Positions 6,204 to 14,311 of a stretch of DNA of 49,354 nt are shown piece by piece. A program made the position numbers and the translations under genes. The number at the start of each line of letters is the position of its first letter. Within the stretch, counting starts at the first letter, position 1. The stretch spans positions 1 to 49,354 of the forward strand of contig CAYIOB010000001.1 in NCBI GenBank assembly GCA_964364925.1. The letters run 5' to 3'. The notes beneath the pieces were generated by a model. That model saw only the letters and a list, made by a program, of their open reading frames with translations, was not told the DNA's origin and did no database searches. This DNA is from JAMCZC01 sp964364925. Lineage in GTDB: Bacteria; Patescibacteriota; Microgenomatia; Levybacterales; UBA12049.

Positions 6204-8093
6204 ATGAGTGCCAAGGAAATTATCGATATCTACATAAGTTTTTTCCAAAAGCGCGAGCATAAGCGGATTGCCAATTCCCCATTAGTGCCGGAAAATGATC
6301 CTACTACACTTTTTACCTCTAGCGGCATGCAGCCTTTAATCCAATATCTCTTGGGAGAGCCTCATCCTCAAGGCACACGCCTTGTAAATGTCCAAAATAG
6401 TTTTAGGGCGCAGGATATAGACGAAGTAGGAGATAACCGGCACACGACTTTTTTTCGGATGCTTGGCAACTGGAGTTTGGGCGACTATTTCAAGAAAGAA
6501 GAAATCCCCTGGCTTTGGGAGTTTTTAACTGTTGAGTTAGGCCTTCCAAAAGAAAAACTTTACGTTACGGTATTTGAAGGCGATAAGAATGTTGAATTTG
6601 ACAGTGAAAGTGAACAGATTTGGAAAGAAATACTTGGTCCTTCGGCAAGCTCAGGACGGCAAAGAATCTTTGCCGCAGGCGTGGATAAAAATTGGTGGTC
6701 AAGAAGCGGAGTTCCCGATAATATGCCTGTTGGTGAGCCAGGCGGACCGGACAGTGAGGTTTATTACAGATTTGATGACCCGCCAGCCGGCCCGCTTCGA
6801 CGCGAGGCGAGCGAGGCAGGCATTGAACATAATAAGAATTGTAAGGATAATCCGGTAGATTGTGAGTGCGGAAAGTTTTTGGAAATTGCCAATGCTGTTT
6901 TTATGCAATACGTAAAAACCGAGGACGGTTTTAAGGAATTACCGCAGAAAAATGTTGATTTTGGCGGAGGTTTGGAAAGATTACTAGCCGCGGTTGAAAA
7001 TAAAAGTGATATTTTCCAAACTTCCCTTTTTGCTCCAATTATCAAAGCAATTGAAAACCAAACCGGCAAGAAATATCAGGGACATAAAAAAGAAATGCAA
7101 ATAATCGCCGACCATTTTGCAGCTTCAATTTTTATCACCGCAAATGGCGTCATTCCTTCTAACAAAGAACGCGGGTATATTTTGCGAAGGTTAATTAGAC
7201 GTGCTTTTGACAACTTCTATCAACTGGAAGGAGAGGATAATGAGCCGATATTAGAAAAAATCGTTGAACAATATTCCCAAACCGACAAAGTTTTGCAAGA
7301 AAAATATGAAGAAATCAAATTAACAATTTTAGAAGAAGAGGCAAAATATAAAAGCGTTCGGAAAACCGCCGGTGACTTTATCATCAAAAAATATGGGAAA
7401 GCAACGGGCGACGACAGCGCAAAGCCGGTTAGAGAAATTTCCGCAGACGACGCTTTTCTTCTTTATACAACTCACGGACTTTCCCCAACCCAAATAAAAA
7501 GTTTAGGATATAGTTTTAACGAACAGGAATTTGCAGAGAAAATGAAAGAGCATAAAGATCTTTCAAAATCTGCTTCTTCGGGGATGTTTAAGGGAGGGTT
7601 AGCAGACACAAGTGAACAAACAATCATGGGACACACCGCAACTCATTTATTGCATCAAGCACTACGGGATGTTTTAGGCAATCAGCTTCACCAAACAGGC
7701 AGTAATATTACAACTGAAAGAGTAAGATTTGATTTTAATTATGACAAAAGTTTAACTCCGGATGAACTTAAAGAGGTCGAGGATATTGTTAATAAGAAAA
7801 TTGAGGAGAATTTGCCTGTACATTTTGAAATAATGCCTTTACAAAAAGCAAAAGATTTGGGTGCAATCGGACTTTTTGATGAAAAGTATGCAAAAGACGT
7901 AAAAGTGTATTTTATAGGGGGTCCTTCGACTCACTCCGTTCGCTCAGGACAGCCTCGTACGCAAGCGTACTCGGCTGAATTCTGCGGAGGTCCGCATGTT
8001 GATTTTACAGGCAGACTTAAAAGGTTTAAAATAATAAAGCAAGACAATATTGGACATGGACAAAGACGGATTTACGCCGTAGTTAATAAATAA
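6204..8093 (+). CDS. alaS: alanyl-tRNA synthetase, short form
   Basis: Charges tRNA-Ala with alanine. The 629 residues cover the class II catalytic domain (residues 1-240, with NSFRAQDIDEVGDNRHTTFF and the GNWSLGDYFKKE block), the tRNA-binding helices and the editing domain, whose zinc ligands are visible as HTATH (about 475) and CGGPH (about 592). It stops right after the editing domain, so the C-terminal C-Ala domain is missing (typical enzymes are about 870 residues); this short form is usual in CPR bacteria. Three peptides look inserted: residues 145-152 and 573-582, encoded by the TCCTTCG...CTCAGGA repeat, and a GC-rich, palindrome-like stretch at 192-206. The next gene starts one base after the stop. 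Confidence 0.95.
   Translation: MSAKEIIDIYISFFQKREHKRIANSPLVPENDPTTLFTSSGMQPLIQYLLGEPHPQGTRLVNVQNSFRAQDIDEVGDNRHTTFFRMLGNWSLGDYFKKEEIPWLWEFLTVELGLPKEKLYVTVFEGDKNVEFDSESEQIWKEILGPSASSGRQRIFAAGVDKNWWSRSGVPDNMPVGEPGGPDSEVYYRFDDPPAGPLRREASEAGIEHNKNCKDNPVDCECGKFLEIANAVFMQYVKTEDGFKELPQKNVDFGGGLERLLAAVENKSDIFQTSLFAPIIKAIENQTGKKYQGHKKEMQIIADHFAASIFITANGVIPSNKERGYILRRLIRRAFDNFYQLEGEDNEPILEKIVEQYSQTDKVLQEKYEEIKLTILEEEAKYKSVRKTAGDFIIKKYGKATGDDSAKPVREISADDAFLLYTTHGLSPTQIKSLGYSFNEQEFAEKMKEHKDLSKSASSGMFKGGLADTSEQTIMGHTATHLLHQALRDVLGNQLHQTGSNITTERVRFDFNYDKSLTPDELKEVEDIVNKKIEENLPVHFEIMPLQKAKDLGAIGLFDEKYAKDVKVYFIGGPSTHSVRSGQPRTQAYSAEFCGGPHVDFTGRLKRFKIIKQDNIGHGQRRIYAVVNK
6638..6657 (+). repeat. dispersed repeat, family A, inside alaS
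   Basis: TCCTTCGGCAAGCTCAGGAC, in frame in alaS (peptide PSASSG). It shares TCCTTCG and CTCAGGA ends with the copies at 7922, 14280 and 44455. Confidence 0.65.
6780..6820 (+). repeat. GC-rich palindrome-like insert in alaS
   Basis: A block much richer in G and C than its surroundings, with repeated GCGAGGC/GCCxGC words, encoding PPAGPLRREASEAG in frame. It may be a further repeat family; there is no second copy in this window. Confidence 0.35.
7922..7949 (+). repeat. dispersed repeat, family A, longer copy inside alaS
   Basis: TCCTTCGACT at the start and CGCTCAGGA at the end, 28 bases, in frame just before the zinc-binding CGGPH motif. It encodes PSTHSVRSG, which has no counterpart in ordinary AlaRS as I know it. 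Confidence 0.65.
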
Positions 8094-8094
8094 T

Positions 8095-10443
8095 ATGAAC
8101 TTACCCACGCTGCCATTTTTAGAAAAAAAAGAAAAACCCGAATATTTTCTGGCGCTAATCCTCCGAAACGAAAAAACAAATGCCGTAATCCTTGAGCAAA
8201 TTGCCGGAAAGCTGCGGATTGCCGCAGAACACGAAGAACTTTTTGAAGATTCGGTTGAAATGGCAACAACCGAAGAGTTTTTAAACGTTTTGGATAAGGC
8301 AATTTCGGGAGCGGAAGAAGCATTGCCTGCAAGTGTTGAAACGGAGAAAACAATTTTCGGATTAAAAGGGGACTGGATACAAGATAATAAAATAAAACAG
8401 CAGTATCTTGACAAACTTAAACACGCCTGCAAAGAATTAGCTCTTACTCCAATTGGATTTTTAGTTCTTAACGAAGCAATTATTAGCCTTATACAAAAAG
8501 ACGAAGGCGCGCCTATTACCGCACTTTTAGCCGAGATAGGAAAAAAACATATTACGGTTTCCTTTGTTAAAGCCGGAAAGATTTTGGAAAGCAAAAGTTC
8601 GGAAATTCATCAATCGGCTTCTTACACCGTTGATACTCTTTTAAAACACTTTGAAGCTCCGGAAATTTTACCATCCCGGCTTATCGTTTTTGATGCGAAA
8701 GATTCTCTTGTGCAAGAATTTATAAGCCATCCGTGGAGTAAAAGTTTATCTTTTTTACATTTGCCCCAAATTGTAAATCTTAATTTAAACTTTGACGCAA
8801 ATGCCATGCTTTTTGGCGCCGCTTCGCAAATGGGACTTGGGGTTATTCAGGGATTTAGCAATAAAAAAACAATTGGCGAAGAAATTCCCGAATTTGGACC
8901 CAAAGAATTTTCTGCGGAAACAATTGAACATACAATACCGAAAGAAGATATAATTACGGAACAAATAACCGAAGCGGCTCCTAAAACGGATAACGGTATC
9001 GAACAACTGAGTGACACTGTTGCTTCGGAATTCTTTGGCTTTGTAACTAACGGCGACATTGCCAAAATACCTATTCCTCCAAAAGAAGAAATCAAAGACC
9101 CCGATTTAATCGGGGTTGAGATTTCGGAAGTTGTAGAGCAAATTGAACAAATTCCGGAAAATATAATGCTTGTACAGGAAGAACAATTGGTCCCTGTAAA
9201 AACAATGATGGTTTGGCCGAAATTAAAATCCGTTTTGGAAAAAATTCTAAATATCGGAAAAAAAGGTTCCTTAAAAAAGACACTTTCTTTACCCTTGATA
9301 AATCTTAAAGGAAAAAAGGCTATTTTTGTTCCGATTGCAATAGCTGCCTTACTCATTATCGGTTTTTTCCTGTTTATTTTCGATTCCAGCGCAACCGTTA
9401 CCTTGAGTGTTAAGCCGGATATTTCGGAAAAAAACCAAAACGTAACATTTTCTACCTCTTCCCCAACTGACATTAAAAATAACGTTATTGCGGCTGAGTT
9501 TGTTACGGTTGACGAGGAGGGTATCAGCCAAACAGCGGCAACAGGGGAAAAAGCAATTGGAGACAAAGCAAAAGGAACTGTCACAATATTTAGCCAGCTT
9601 TCCGATTCGCAAAATTTAGCCAAAGGAACTGTTATAAAATCCCCAGGCGGATTAAGTTTTACTCTTGACAGCACGGTTACGATAAATTCGGTCGGCTCGC
9701 GTTCCGCAGATCAACCAGTTACTCCCTCAACCGTTAATGTAAACGTAACGGCCAGTGACATCGGGAAAGAATCCAATCTTCCTTCCGGAACAAAATTTGG
9801 CATAGCAGGTTTTTCTGCGGCAGATTTGGTAGCCAAAAACGACAATCCTTTTTCGGGAGGAACAAAAAAAGAAATAACCGTTGTTTCCGAAGATGATATC
9901 GCCAAGCTTTTGGCAGATCTTCCTAAAAAACTTGAAGACAAAGCCAAAAATGATATTGGCGGAAAACTTTCGGAAGATAAAGCTTTGCTTCCTAATTTTG
10001 TTTCCGAGAACGTTGACAAACAAGACTTTGATAAAAAAGTGGGAGATGAGGCAAGTGAAGTAACGCTAACCGGCGCAGTTACTTATCAAGGCGTTTCTTA
10101 CAATAAAAACGACATTGTAGACTTAGCTCTTAATCTTTTTAATTCCAAAGATATAACCATAAATAAAGACAATTTAAATGTAAACTTTAAGGACGTAAAA
10201 GTAAAAGAAGAAGAAATTGATGCAAATCTTAATATACAAGCGCTTCTTCTGCCAAAGATTGATGACGGCACGCTGACCCGGCAAATCGCCGGACAATCTG
10301 TTGCCAAAGCGCAGAATGTCCTTTCGGACCTTTCTAATGTTTCCAGCGTTAACATATCTATTTTTCCAAGCTTACCGCTTGTATCAAAAAATCTGCCTAA
10401 GAATTCAAAGAATATAAAAATCGTGATAAAACTTAATGGGTAA
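8095..10443 (+). CDS. membrane protein with PilM-like N-terminal and baseplate-J-like C-terminal region
   Basis: 782 residues. Residues 1-260 resemble an actin-like/PilM fold (for example LLAEIGKKHITVSFVKAGK), judged from strand patterns only. A charged linker follows. A basic stop (KGKKAIF) and one membrane helix sit at about 408-428. The rest is outside the cell and contains the KGTVTIFSQ...LAKGTVI...FTLDSTVTI pattern and VTASDIGKESNLPSGTKF, which I know from proteins annotated as baseplate J/gp47-like in CPR genomes. It may be an envelope scaffold or a secretion component. The sortase gene overlaps its end by eight bases. In-frame palindrome B lies at residues 335-341. Confidence 0.55.
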   Translation: MNLPTLPFLEKKEKPEYFLALILRNEKTNAVILEQIAGKLRIAAEHEELFEDSVEMATTEEFLNVLDKAISGAEEALPASVETEKTIFGLKGDWIQDNKIKQQYLDKLKHACKELALTPIGFLVLNEAIISLIQKDEGAPITALLAEIGKKHITVSFVKAGKILESKSSEIHQSASYTVDTLLKHFEAPEILPSRLIVFDAKDSLVQEFISHPWSKSLSFLHLPQIVNLNLNFDANAMLFGAASQMGLGVIQGFSNKKTIGEEIPEFGPKEFSAETIEHTIPKEDIITEQITEAAPKTDNGIEQLSDTVASEFFGFVTNGDIAKIPIPPKEEIKDPDLIGVEISEVVEQIEQIPENIMLVQEEQLVPVKTMMVWPKLKSVLEKILNIGKKGSLKKTLSLPLINLKGKKAIFVPIAIAALLIIGFFLFIFDSSATVTLSVKPDISEKNQNVTFSTSSPTDIKNNVIAAEFVTVDEEGISQTAATGEKAIGDKAKGTVTIFSQLSDSQNLAKGTVIKSPGGLSFTLDSTVTINSVGSRSADQPVTPSTVNVNVTASDIGKESNLPSGTKFGIAGFSAADLVAKNDNPFSGGTKKEITVVSEDDIAKLLADLPKKLEDKAKNDIGGKLSEDKALLPNFVSENVDKQDFDKKVGDEASEVTLTGAVTYQGVSYNKNDIVDLALNLFNSKDITINKDNLNVNFKDVKVKEEEIDANLNIQALLLPKIDDGTLTRQIAGQSVAKAQNVLSDLSNVSSVNISIFPSLPLVSKNLPKNSKNIKIVIKLNG
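9098..9116. repeat. palindromic repeat, family B, in frame
   Basis: ACCCCGATT, one base, AATCGGGGT: a perfect 9+9 inverted repeat encoding DPDLIGV in the linker of the baseplate-J-like protein. Related copies lie at 14240, 23006 and 28072. Confidence 0.75.
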
Positions 10444-11161
10444 ATATTACTACAAAAAGGCCGGGAAAAAAATTAAAAAAACTGCCCGCTTATTAAGCCT
10501 CCTAATAGTAATTTTAGGAATCAGTATCGGCGGGTATATTTTTTTTCCGCTTTTGTCCTGGCAAATTTATTTCGCGCCGGCTCTTGCATCGCAAGATATT
10601 GCGGTTCCAATCCCACAAACAAATCTTGTGAATAGCGCTACTATAGGAAGTCTTATTTCGGAAGCCGGCAATAATTTAACGGGTGTTAACTATACAGACG
10701 CAAACAATTGGTTTCCAAATTTTAAATTTCAAAAAGTAAAACCGAAAATAGATACCTACACGATGTCTATTCCAAAACTTAATATAAAAGATGCCGTAGT
10801 TTCGACAACCAGTAATGATCTTGCTAAGCACTTGGTTAATTTTGGCGGTACCGCACTGCCTCCGGATAAAGGCAATGCCGTAGTTTTCGGACACTCTACC
10901 CTTCCTCAGCTTTTTGACCCAAAAAATTATAAAACTATACTTGCTACAGCTTATAGGCTTAAGGTTGGAGACGAGTTATTTACTAATGTTTCCGGAGTAA
11001 CTTACAAATACAGAATTTATAATATTACCGTCGTAAACCCTGATGATACGTCTGTTTTAGAACAGGACTACTCCGACAGTTTCTTAACTCTTGTAACCTG
11101 CACTCCTCCGGGAACAACCTGGAAAAGACTGATTATAAAATCAAGATTGGAAGCAATATAG
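10436..11161 (+). CDS. sortase (transpeptidase)
   Basis: 241 residues. A basic N-terminus and one membrane helix (20-40) anchor it with the enzyme outside. The catalytic residues are His153 (VFGHST), Cys222 in the TLVTC motif and Arg231 (TTWKRLIIKSR). Sortases cleave a sorting signal near the C-terminus of exported proteins and join them to the envelope or to each other as pili. The gene starts inside the end of the baseplate-J-like gene, so the two are translationally coupled and probably act in the same surface structure. No LPxTG-like substrate was recognised in this window. The subclass (E or F type) cannot be fixed by eye. Confidence 0.85.
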   Translation: MGKYYYKKAGKKIKKTARLLSLLIVILGISIGGYIFFPLLSWQIYFAPALASQDIAVPIPQTNLVNSATIGSLISEAGNNLTGVNYTDANNWFPNFKFQKVKPKIDTYTMSIPKLNIKDAVVSTTSNDLAKHLVNFGGTALPPDKGNAVVFGHSTLPQLFDPKNYKTILATAYRLKVGDELFTNVSGVTYKYRIYNITVVNPDDTSVLEQDYSDSFLTLVTCTPPGTTWKRLIIKSRLEAI

Positions 11162-11164
11162 CTT

Positions 11165-11305
11165 ATGGAAAAAAACAGAGTTAAAATATTTCTTATTCAG
11201 ATTTGGCCGGCTGTTTATAAAATTATAAATCGCATATTTTACTTTTTAATTACTTTAATAAAAAGCACCGTTTCCCTGGCAATTAAACAGATACGAGACC
11301 TCTAA
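11165..11305 (+). CDS. 46-residue single-helix membrane protein
   Basis: A short frame, ATG at 11165 to TAA at 11303-11305, fits exactly between the sortase stop (three bases before) and the phosphorylase ATG (four bases after). The product has a basic start (MEKNRVK), a hydrophobic stretch of about 30 residues with Ile/Phe/Leu/Tyr, and a basic end (KQIRDL). It could be a small inner-membrane partner of the sortase, but that is inferred from position alone. No family recognised. Confidence 0.5.
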   Translation: MEKNRVKIFLIQIWPAVYKIINRIFYFLITLIKSTVSLAIKQIRDL

Positions 11306-11309
11306 GATT

Positions 11310-12581
11310 ATGGACGAAAAAAATCTTGCGGTAAACGCGATAAGAAAAAAATTAGTTGGAAAAAGATTAAGCTACAAAGAAATTTACGCAATAATGGATC
11401 AGATTTCCAAGGAGAAATTTGGAGACGTTTTAACCACCTATTTTGCCGCATCGGGTTATTCCAAAGGATTTACAAACGAAGAGCTTTTTTTCTTAACCCG
11501 CGCCATGGTAAAAACAGGCGAACAGCTTCATTTTAAAGGAATTGTTGCGGATAAACATTCTATTGGCGGGGTCCCCGGCACCCGCACTACTCCGATTGTA
11601 GTTTCTATTGTTGCCGCCGCAGGGTTTAAAATTCCCAAAAGTTCATCTCGGGCAATAACAACCCCCGACGGTACGGCGGACGACATGGAAATTTTAGCAC
11701 CCGTTGATTTAACTAAGGAACAAATTTATAAAGTCGTTGAGAAAACCAACGGATGTATTGTCTGGGGAGGAAGTTTTAATATCGCTCCGGCAGACGACAT
11801 ATTAATTCAAGTCGAAAGGCCATTGCTTTTTGAAAGCTACGATAAGATTTTGGTTTCGATTATGGCCAAAAAAGTGGCTTTCGGATCAAATCATGTAGTT
11901 ATTGATTTACCATATGGTGCAATGGTAAAAGTACATAGTTTAAAAGACGCGGAAATTTTAAAAGATAAATTTATATTCCTGGCAAAAAAATTCAAAATGA
12001 AAATTAAAGTTTTGATACATAAAACCGACGAGCCGGGAGGACGCGGAATCGGACCGGTTTTGGAAATGCGGGAATCGCTAAGAGTCCTGCAGCAAAAAAG
12101 TAACCGCCCTTTAGATCTAGAAGTAAGAAGTATTAATTTGGCCGGAACTCTTTTGGATTTATGCATTAAAGATTCATCTGAAAAATTTAAAAGAGACGTA
12201 AAGAAAAATTACGGGAACGCCTTTGGCTTTGCAACAGCACTTTTGCAAAGCGGTCAGGCTTTTGAGAAATTTAAAGAAATAGTAATAGCCCAAGGCGGAA
12301 GCTCAAACATAGACAGTGAGAAATTAAAAACCGGTAAATATTCTTACGCTGTAAAAGCCGAAAAAAACGGAGAGATTAAGGGCCTTAACAGCAAAAATAT
12401 TACTGCTATTGCAAGAATACTCGGAGCTCCAATGCAAAAAGGCGCGGGAATATATTTAAATAAAAAGCTTCATGATAAAACAAAGAAAAATGAGACTCTA
12501 TGTACAATTTACAGCGAAAATGTGTATAATCTAAAGGAAGGTAGGGACTCTTTGGTAAACTTTCCTATCTTCAATTATTAG
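11310..12581 (+). CDS. deoA: thymidine phosphorylase / AMP phosphorylase family
   Basis: 423 residues. The glycosyl-phosphorylase signature is clear: DKHSIGGVPGTRTTPIVVSI (phosphate and nucleoside binding), followed by PKSSSRAITTPDGTADDMEIL. The sequence resembles the archaeal AMP phosphorylase/thymidine phosphorylase group more than E. coli DeoA. It lacks the roughly 80-residue N-terminal extension of archaeal AMP phosphorylases. It releases the base from a nucleoside or from AMP using phosphate. In some CPR bacteria AMP phosphorylase feeds a RuBisCO-based nucleotide pathway, but no RuBisCO or ribose-1,5-bisphosphate isomerase gene is in this window. The substrate is therefore undecided. Confidence 0.75.
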   Translation: MDEKNLAVNAIRKKLVGKRLSYKEIYAIMDQISKEKFGDVLTTYFAASGYSKGFTNEELFFLTRAMVKTGEQLHFKGIVADKHSIGGVPGTRTTPIVVSIVAAAGFKIPKSSSRAITTPDGTADDMEILAPVDLTKEQIYKVVEKTNGCIVWGGSFNIAPADDILIQVERPLLFESYDKILVSIMAKKVAFGSNHVVIDLPYGAMVKVHSLKDAEILKDKFIFLAKKFKMKIKVLIHKTDEPGGRGIGPVLEMRESLRVLQQKSNRPLDLEVRSINLAGTLLDLCIKDSSEKFKRDVKKNYGNAFGFATALLQSGQAFEKFKEIVIAQGGSSNIDSEKLKTGKYSYAVKAEKNGEIKGLNSKNITAIARILGAPMQKGAGIYLNKKLHDKTKKNETLCTIYSENVYNLKEGRDSLVNFPIFNY

Positions 12582-12658
12582 TATGACCAATTATGCAAAC
12601 TCAGGCCTTCGGCTCTGAGGCTCATGCTCGAAGATGTCATAGTGAGGTATTCGAATCT

Positions 12659-13612
12659 ATGAAAAGAATAATTGTGGCAGTAGGAATATTACTGATTGCG
12701 GCGGTCGTAACCGGCTTTTGGTGGAAAAACGGACTTTTACCCGCAAGCCCGGACAAAACCCCGACAATTTTTGTAATTAGGCAAGGCGAAGGAGTAAGAG
12801 AAATTGCCAATCGTTTAAAATCGCAAGGCCTTATCCGCGATCAGGTTGTGTTTTTTCTATTTACAAGAATTAAAGGCATAGATAAACAAATTCAAGCCGG
12901 AGACTTCCGCATAAATCCGTCCATGACAGCTCAAGAAGTAGCTAATAGTTTAACTCACGGAACTTTGGATATTTGGATAACAATTCTCGAAGGGAAAAGA
13001 GCTTTGGAAATTGCTCAAACCTTAAAAGAAAAAATACCAAGCTACAAATCTTCTTGGGACAACGAGCTGGTTAAAAATGAAGGTTATCTTTTTCCCGACA
13101 CTTATCTTATTCCAAGAGACGCCGATATAAACTTTATAATCTCTCTTTTAAAGAGTAATTTTACAAACAAATATTCAACACTTGGCACTTCGCAAAATGG
13201 ATTAACTCAAAATCAAGTTGTAATTGTCGCTTCGATGGTAGAAAGAGAAGCAAAAAATGAACAGGATAGACCGTTAGTTGCCGGTGTTATATTAAATAGA
13301 TTCAATATTGGCATGAAACTTGATATTGATGCAACTCTTCAGTACGCACTTGGTTACCAAGTCGACGAAAAGAGATGGTGGAAACAAGGCCTAACAAATA
13401 ACGATAAACTAATTGAATCTTCATATAATACTTATAAAGTTGCGGGTTTGCCGCCAACCCCAATTTCAAATCCCGGACTGGCAAGTTTGAATGCTGTAGT
13501 AAGCCCCGCAAAAACAAACTATCTTTTCTATATAACCGATAGTAAGGGGATAAATCATTACGCGGAAACCATAGATCAGCAAAACGAGAATATCAGAAAA
13601 TTCGGATTATAA
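12659..13612 (+). CDS. mltG: endolytic murein transglycosylase
   Basis: 317 residues from the ATG at 12659. An in-frame ATG at 12593 would add 22 residues that look unlike a protein start (FGSEAHARRCHSE) before the real membrane anchor. One N-terminal helix (MKRIIVAVGILLIAAVV), a LysM-like region (IRQGEGVREIANRL) and the YceG catalytic domain follow, with the catalytic Glu in SMVEREA (residue 195) and the family ending motif (NTYKVAGLPPTPISNPG). The enzyme cuts glycan strands in the growing cell wall and sets their length. It is separated from the phosphorylase by 77 bases and is followed by a terminator-like hairpin. Confidence 0.92.
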   Translation: MKRIIVAVGILLIAAVVTGFWWKNGLLPASPDKTPTIFVIRQGEGVREIANRLKSQGLIRDQVVFFLFTRIKGIDKQIQAGDFRINPSMTAQEVANSLTHGTLDIWITILEGKRALEIAQTLKEKIPSYKSSWDNELVKNEGYLFPDTYLIPRDADINFIISLLKSNFTNKYSTLGTSQNGLTQNQVVIVASMVEREAKNEQDRPLVAGVILNRFNIGMKLDIDATLQYALGYQVDEKRWWKQGLTNNDKLIESSYNTYKVAGLPPTPISNPGLASLNAVVSPAKTNYLFYITDSKGINHYAETIDQQNENIRKFGL

Positions 13613-13617
13613 ATTTC

Positions 13618-13923
13618 TTATCCTGAAGATTTTTTGAAAAATCTTTTTTTAGAGGCTACTTTTACTTCTTCGGGTACTTCTTCTTTTAACTCTCCATTTG
13701 TCGGTTTGTGATTGGCAGAAGCTTCTTGTGCTTCTTCCAAAGGCTCATCTTCGTATTCACCTAAATCAACTTCTTCCAGAATTTCCGTTAACCCTTCTAG
13801 GCCTTGTTCGGAAAACTTCTGAAGCAGTTTTTTACCCGTTTTTGTTCCGAACAAAAAAACAGCTCCCCCGCCTATTATTAAGCCTAAGATAAATCCGTTG
13901 GAAAATCTGCTACCGTTATTCAT
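13618..13923 (-). CDS. YtxH-like small membrane protein
   Basis: 101 residues. One N-terminal helix with glycines (GFILGLIIGGGAVFLFG) followed by KTGKKLLQKF, the layout of YtxH-type proteins. The C-terminal half is acidic, low-complexity and ends in a basic patch. Role unknown; YtxH proteins are linked to general stress in Firmicutes. It is the last gene of a leftward pair and follows the next gene by eight bases. Confidence 0.6.
   Translation of the reverse strand: MNNGSRFSNGFILGLIIGGGAVFLFGTKTGKKLLQKFSEQGLEGLTEILEEVDLGEYEDEPLEEAQEASANHKPTNGELKEEVPEEVKVASKKRFFKKSSG
13627..13650 (+). terminator. AT-rich hairpin with T-run after mltG
   Basis: AGATTTTT (13627-13634) and AAAAATCT (13637-13644) are perfect inverted repeats followed by a run of T. 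It lies 15 bases after the mltG stop and inside the 3' end of the convergent small gene. The short, GC-poor stem makes it a weak terminator. Confidence 0.4.
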
Positions 13924-13931
13924 AATTTAAT

Positions 13932-14201
13932 TTATTGCTTTGAAGATTTTTTCTTTTTTAAATTTAAAATACCTGCCAGGGTTGCGCCGGTTTTCACTCC
14001 CATTGCCAACGTTGATAAAGTTGCTATTGGCCCGGAAACGCTTTCGGTTATAACTCCGGTATCGTCTAAAACTTTGTTTGCTTTTGCAACTGTTTGCCTT
14101 AACTCCTTGAGGATAAAAAATACCTGAATTCCAAGCACCAGAAGTAAAATAGTTAGAACTATAATTATCAAAAAAAGTACTGTTTGGGCAGGGTCTATCA
14201 T
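13932..14201 (-). CDS. DUF948-like small membrane protein
   Basis: 89 residues: a long N-terminal membrane helix (LFLIIIVLTILLLVLGIQVFFI), a short coiled helix (LRQTVAKANKVLDDTG) and a Gly/Ala-rich segment ending in KKKKSSKQ. This layout matches DUF948-like proteins, which often pair with YtxH-like proteins as here. A possible promoter lies upstream on the minus strand: TTGACA (14239-14234) and TATAAG (14218-14213), with a short spacer of 15. Confidence 0.55.
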   Translation of the reverse strand: MIDPAQTVLFLIIIVLTILLLVLGIQVFFILKELRQTVAKANKVLDDTGVITESVSGPIATLSTLAMGVKTGATLAGILNLKKKKSSKQ

Positions 14202-14239
14202 GGTATAGATAACTTATATCAATTACTGATTTATGTCAA

Positions 14240-14259
14240 GCCCCGATTATAATCGGGGC
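14240..14259. repeat. palindromic repeat, family B, intergenic
   Basis: GCCCCGATTATAATCGGGGC is a perfect 20-base palindrome between two leftward genes. It has no T-run, so it is probably not a terminator. It sits next to a family A repeat. Confidence 0.8.
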
Positions 14260-14279
14260 GCAAACCCTGAGTGTTACAA

Positions 14280-14299
14280 TCCTGAGCGAAGTCGAAGGA
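14280..14299. repeat. dispersed repeat, family A, intergenic
   Basis: TCCTGAGCGAAGTCGAAGGA, identical in all 20 bases and in orientation to the copy at 44455-44474, and the reverse complement of the family found inside alaS. Confidence 0.85.
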
Positions 14300-14311
14300 A
14301 AATCGAACGGG

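Noticed and set aside
7944..8594. 216-codon minus-strand frame opposite alaS and the next gene
   Set aside because: Ser/Phe/Ile-rich shadow of well-supported plus-strand genes; spans a gene boundary.
8847..9674. 275-codon minus-strand frame
   Set aside because: Shadow of the baseplate-J-like gene; composition is a mirror of its codons.
12593..12658. Longer start for mltG adding 22 residues
   Set aside because: The extra peptide is Cys/His/Arg-rich and precedes a normal basic start plus membrane helix; GAGGT ten bases before 12659 supports the shorter start.
14240..14259. GCCCCGATTATAATCGGGGC as a terminator
   Set aside because: Perfect stem but no T-run on either side, and the same palindrome occurs inside genes.
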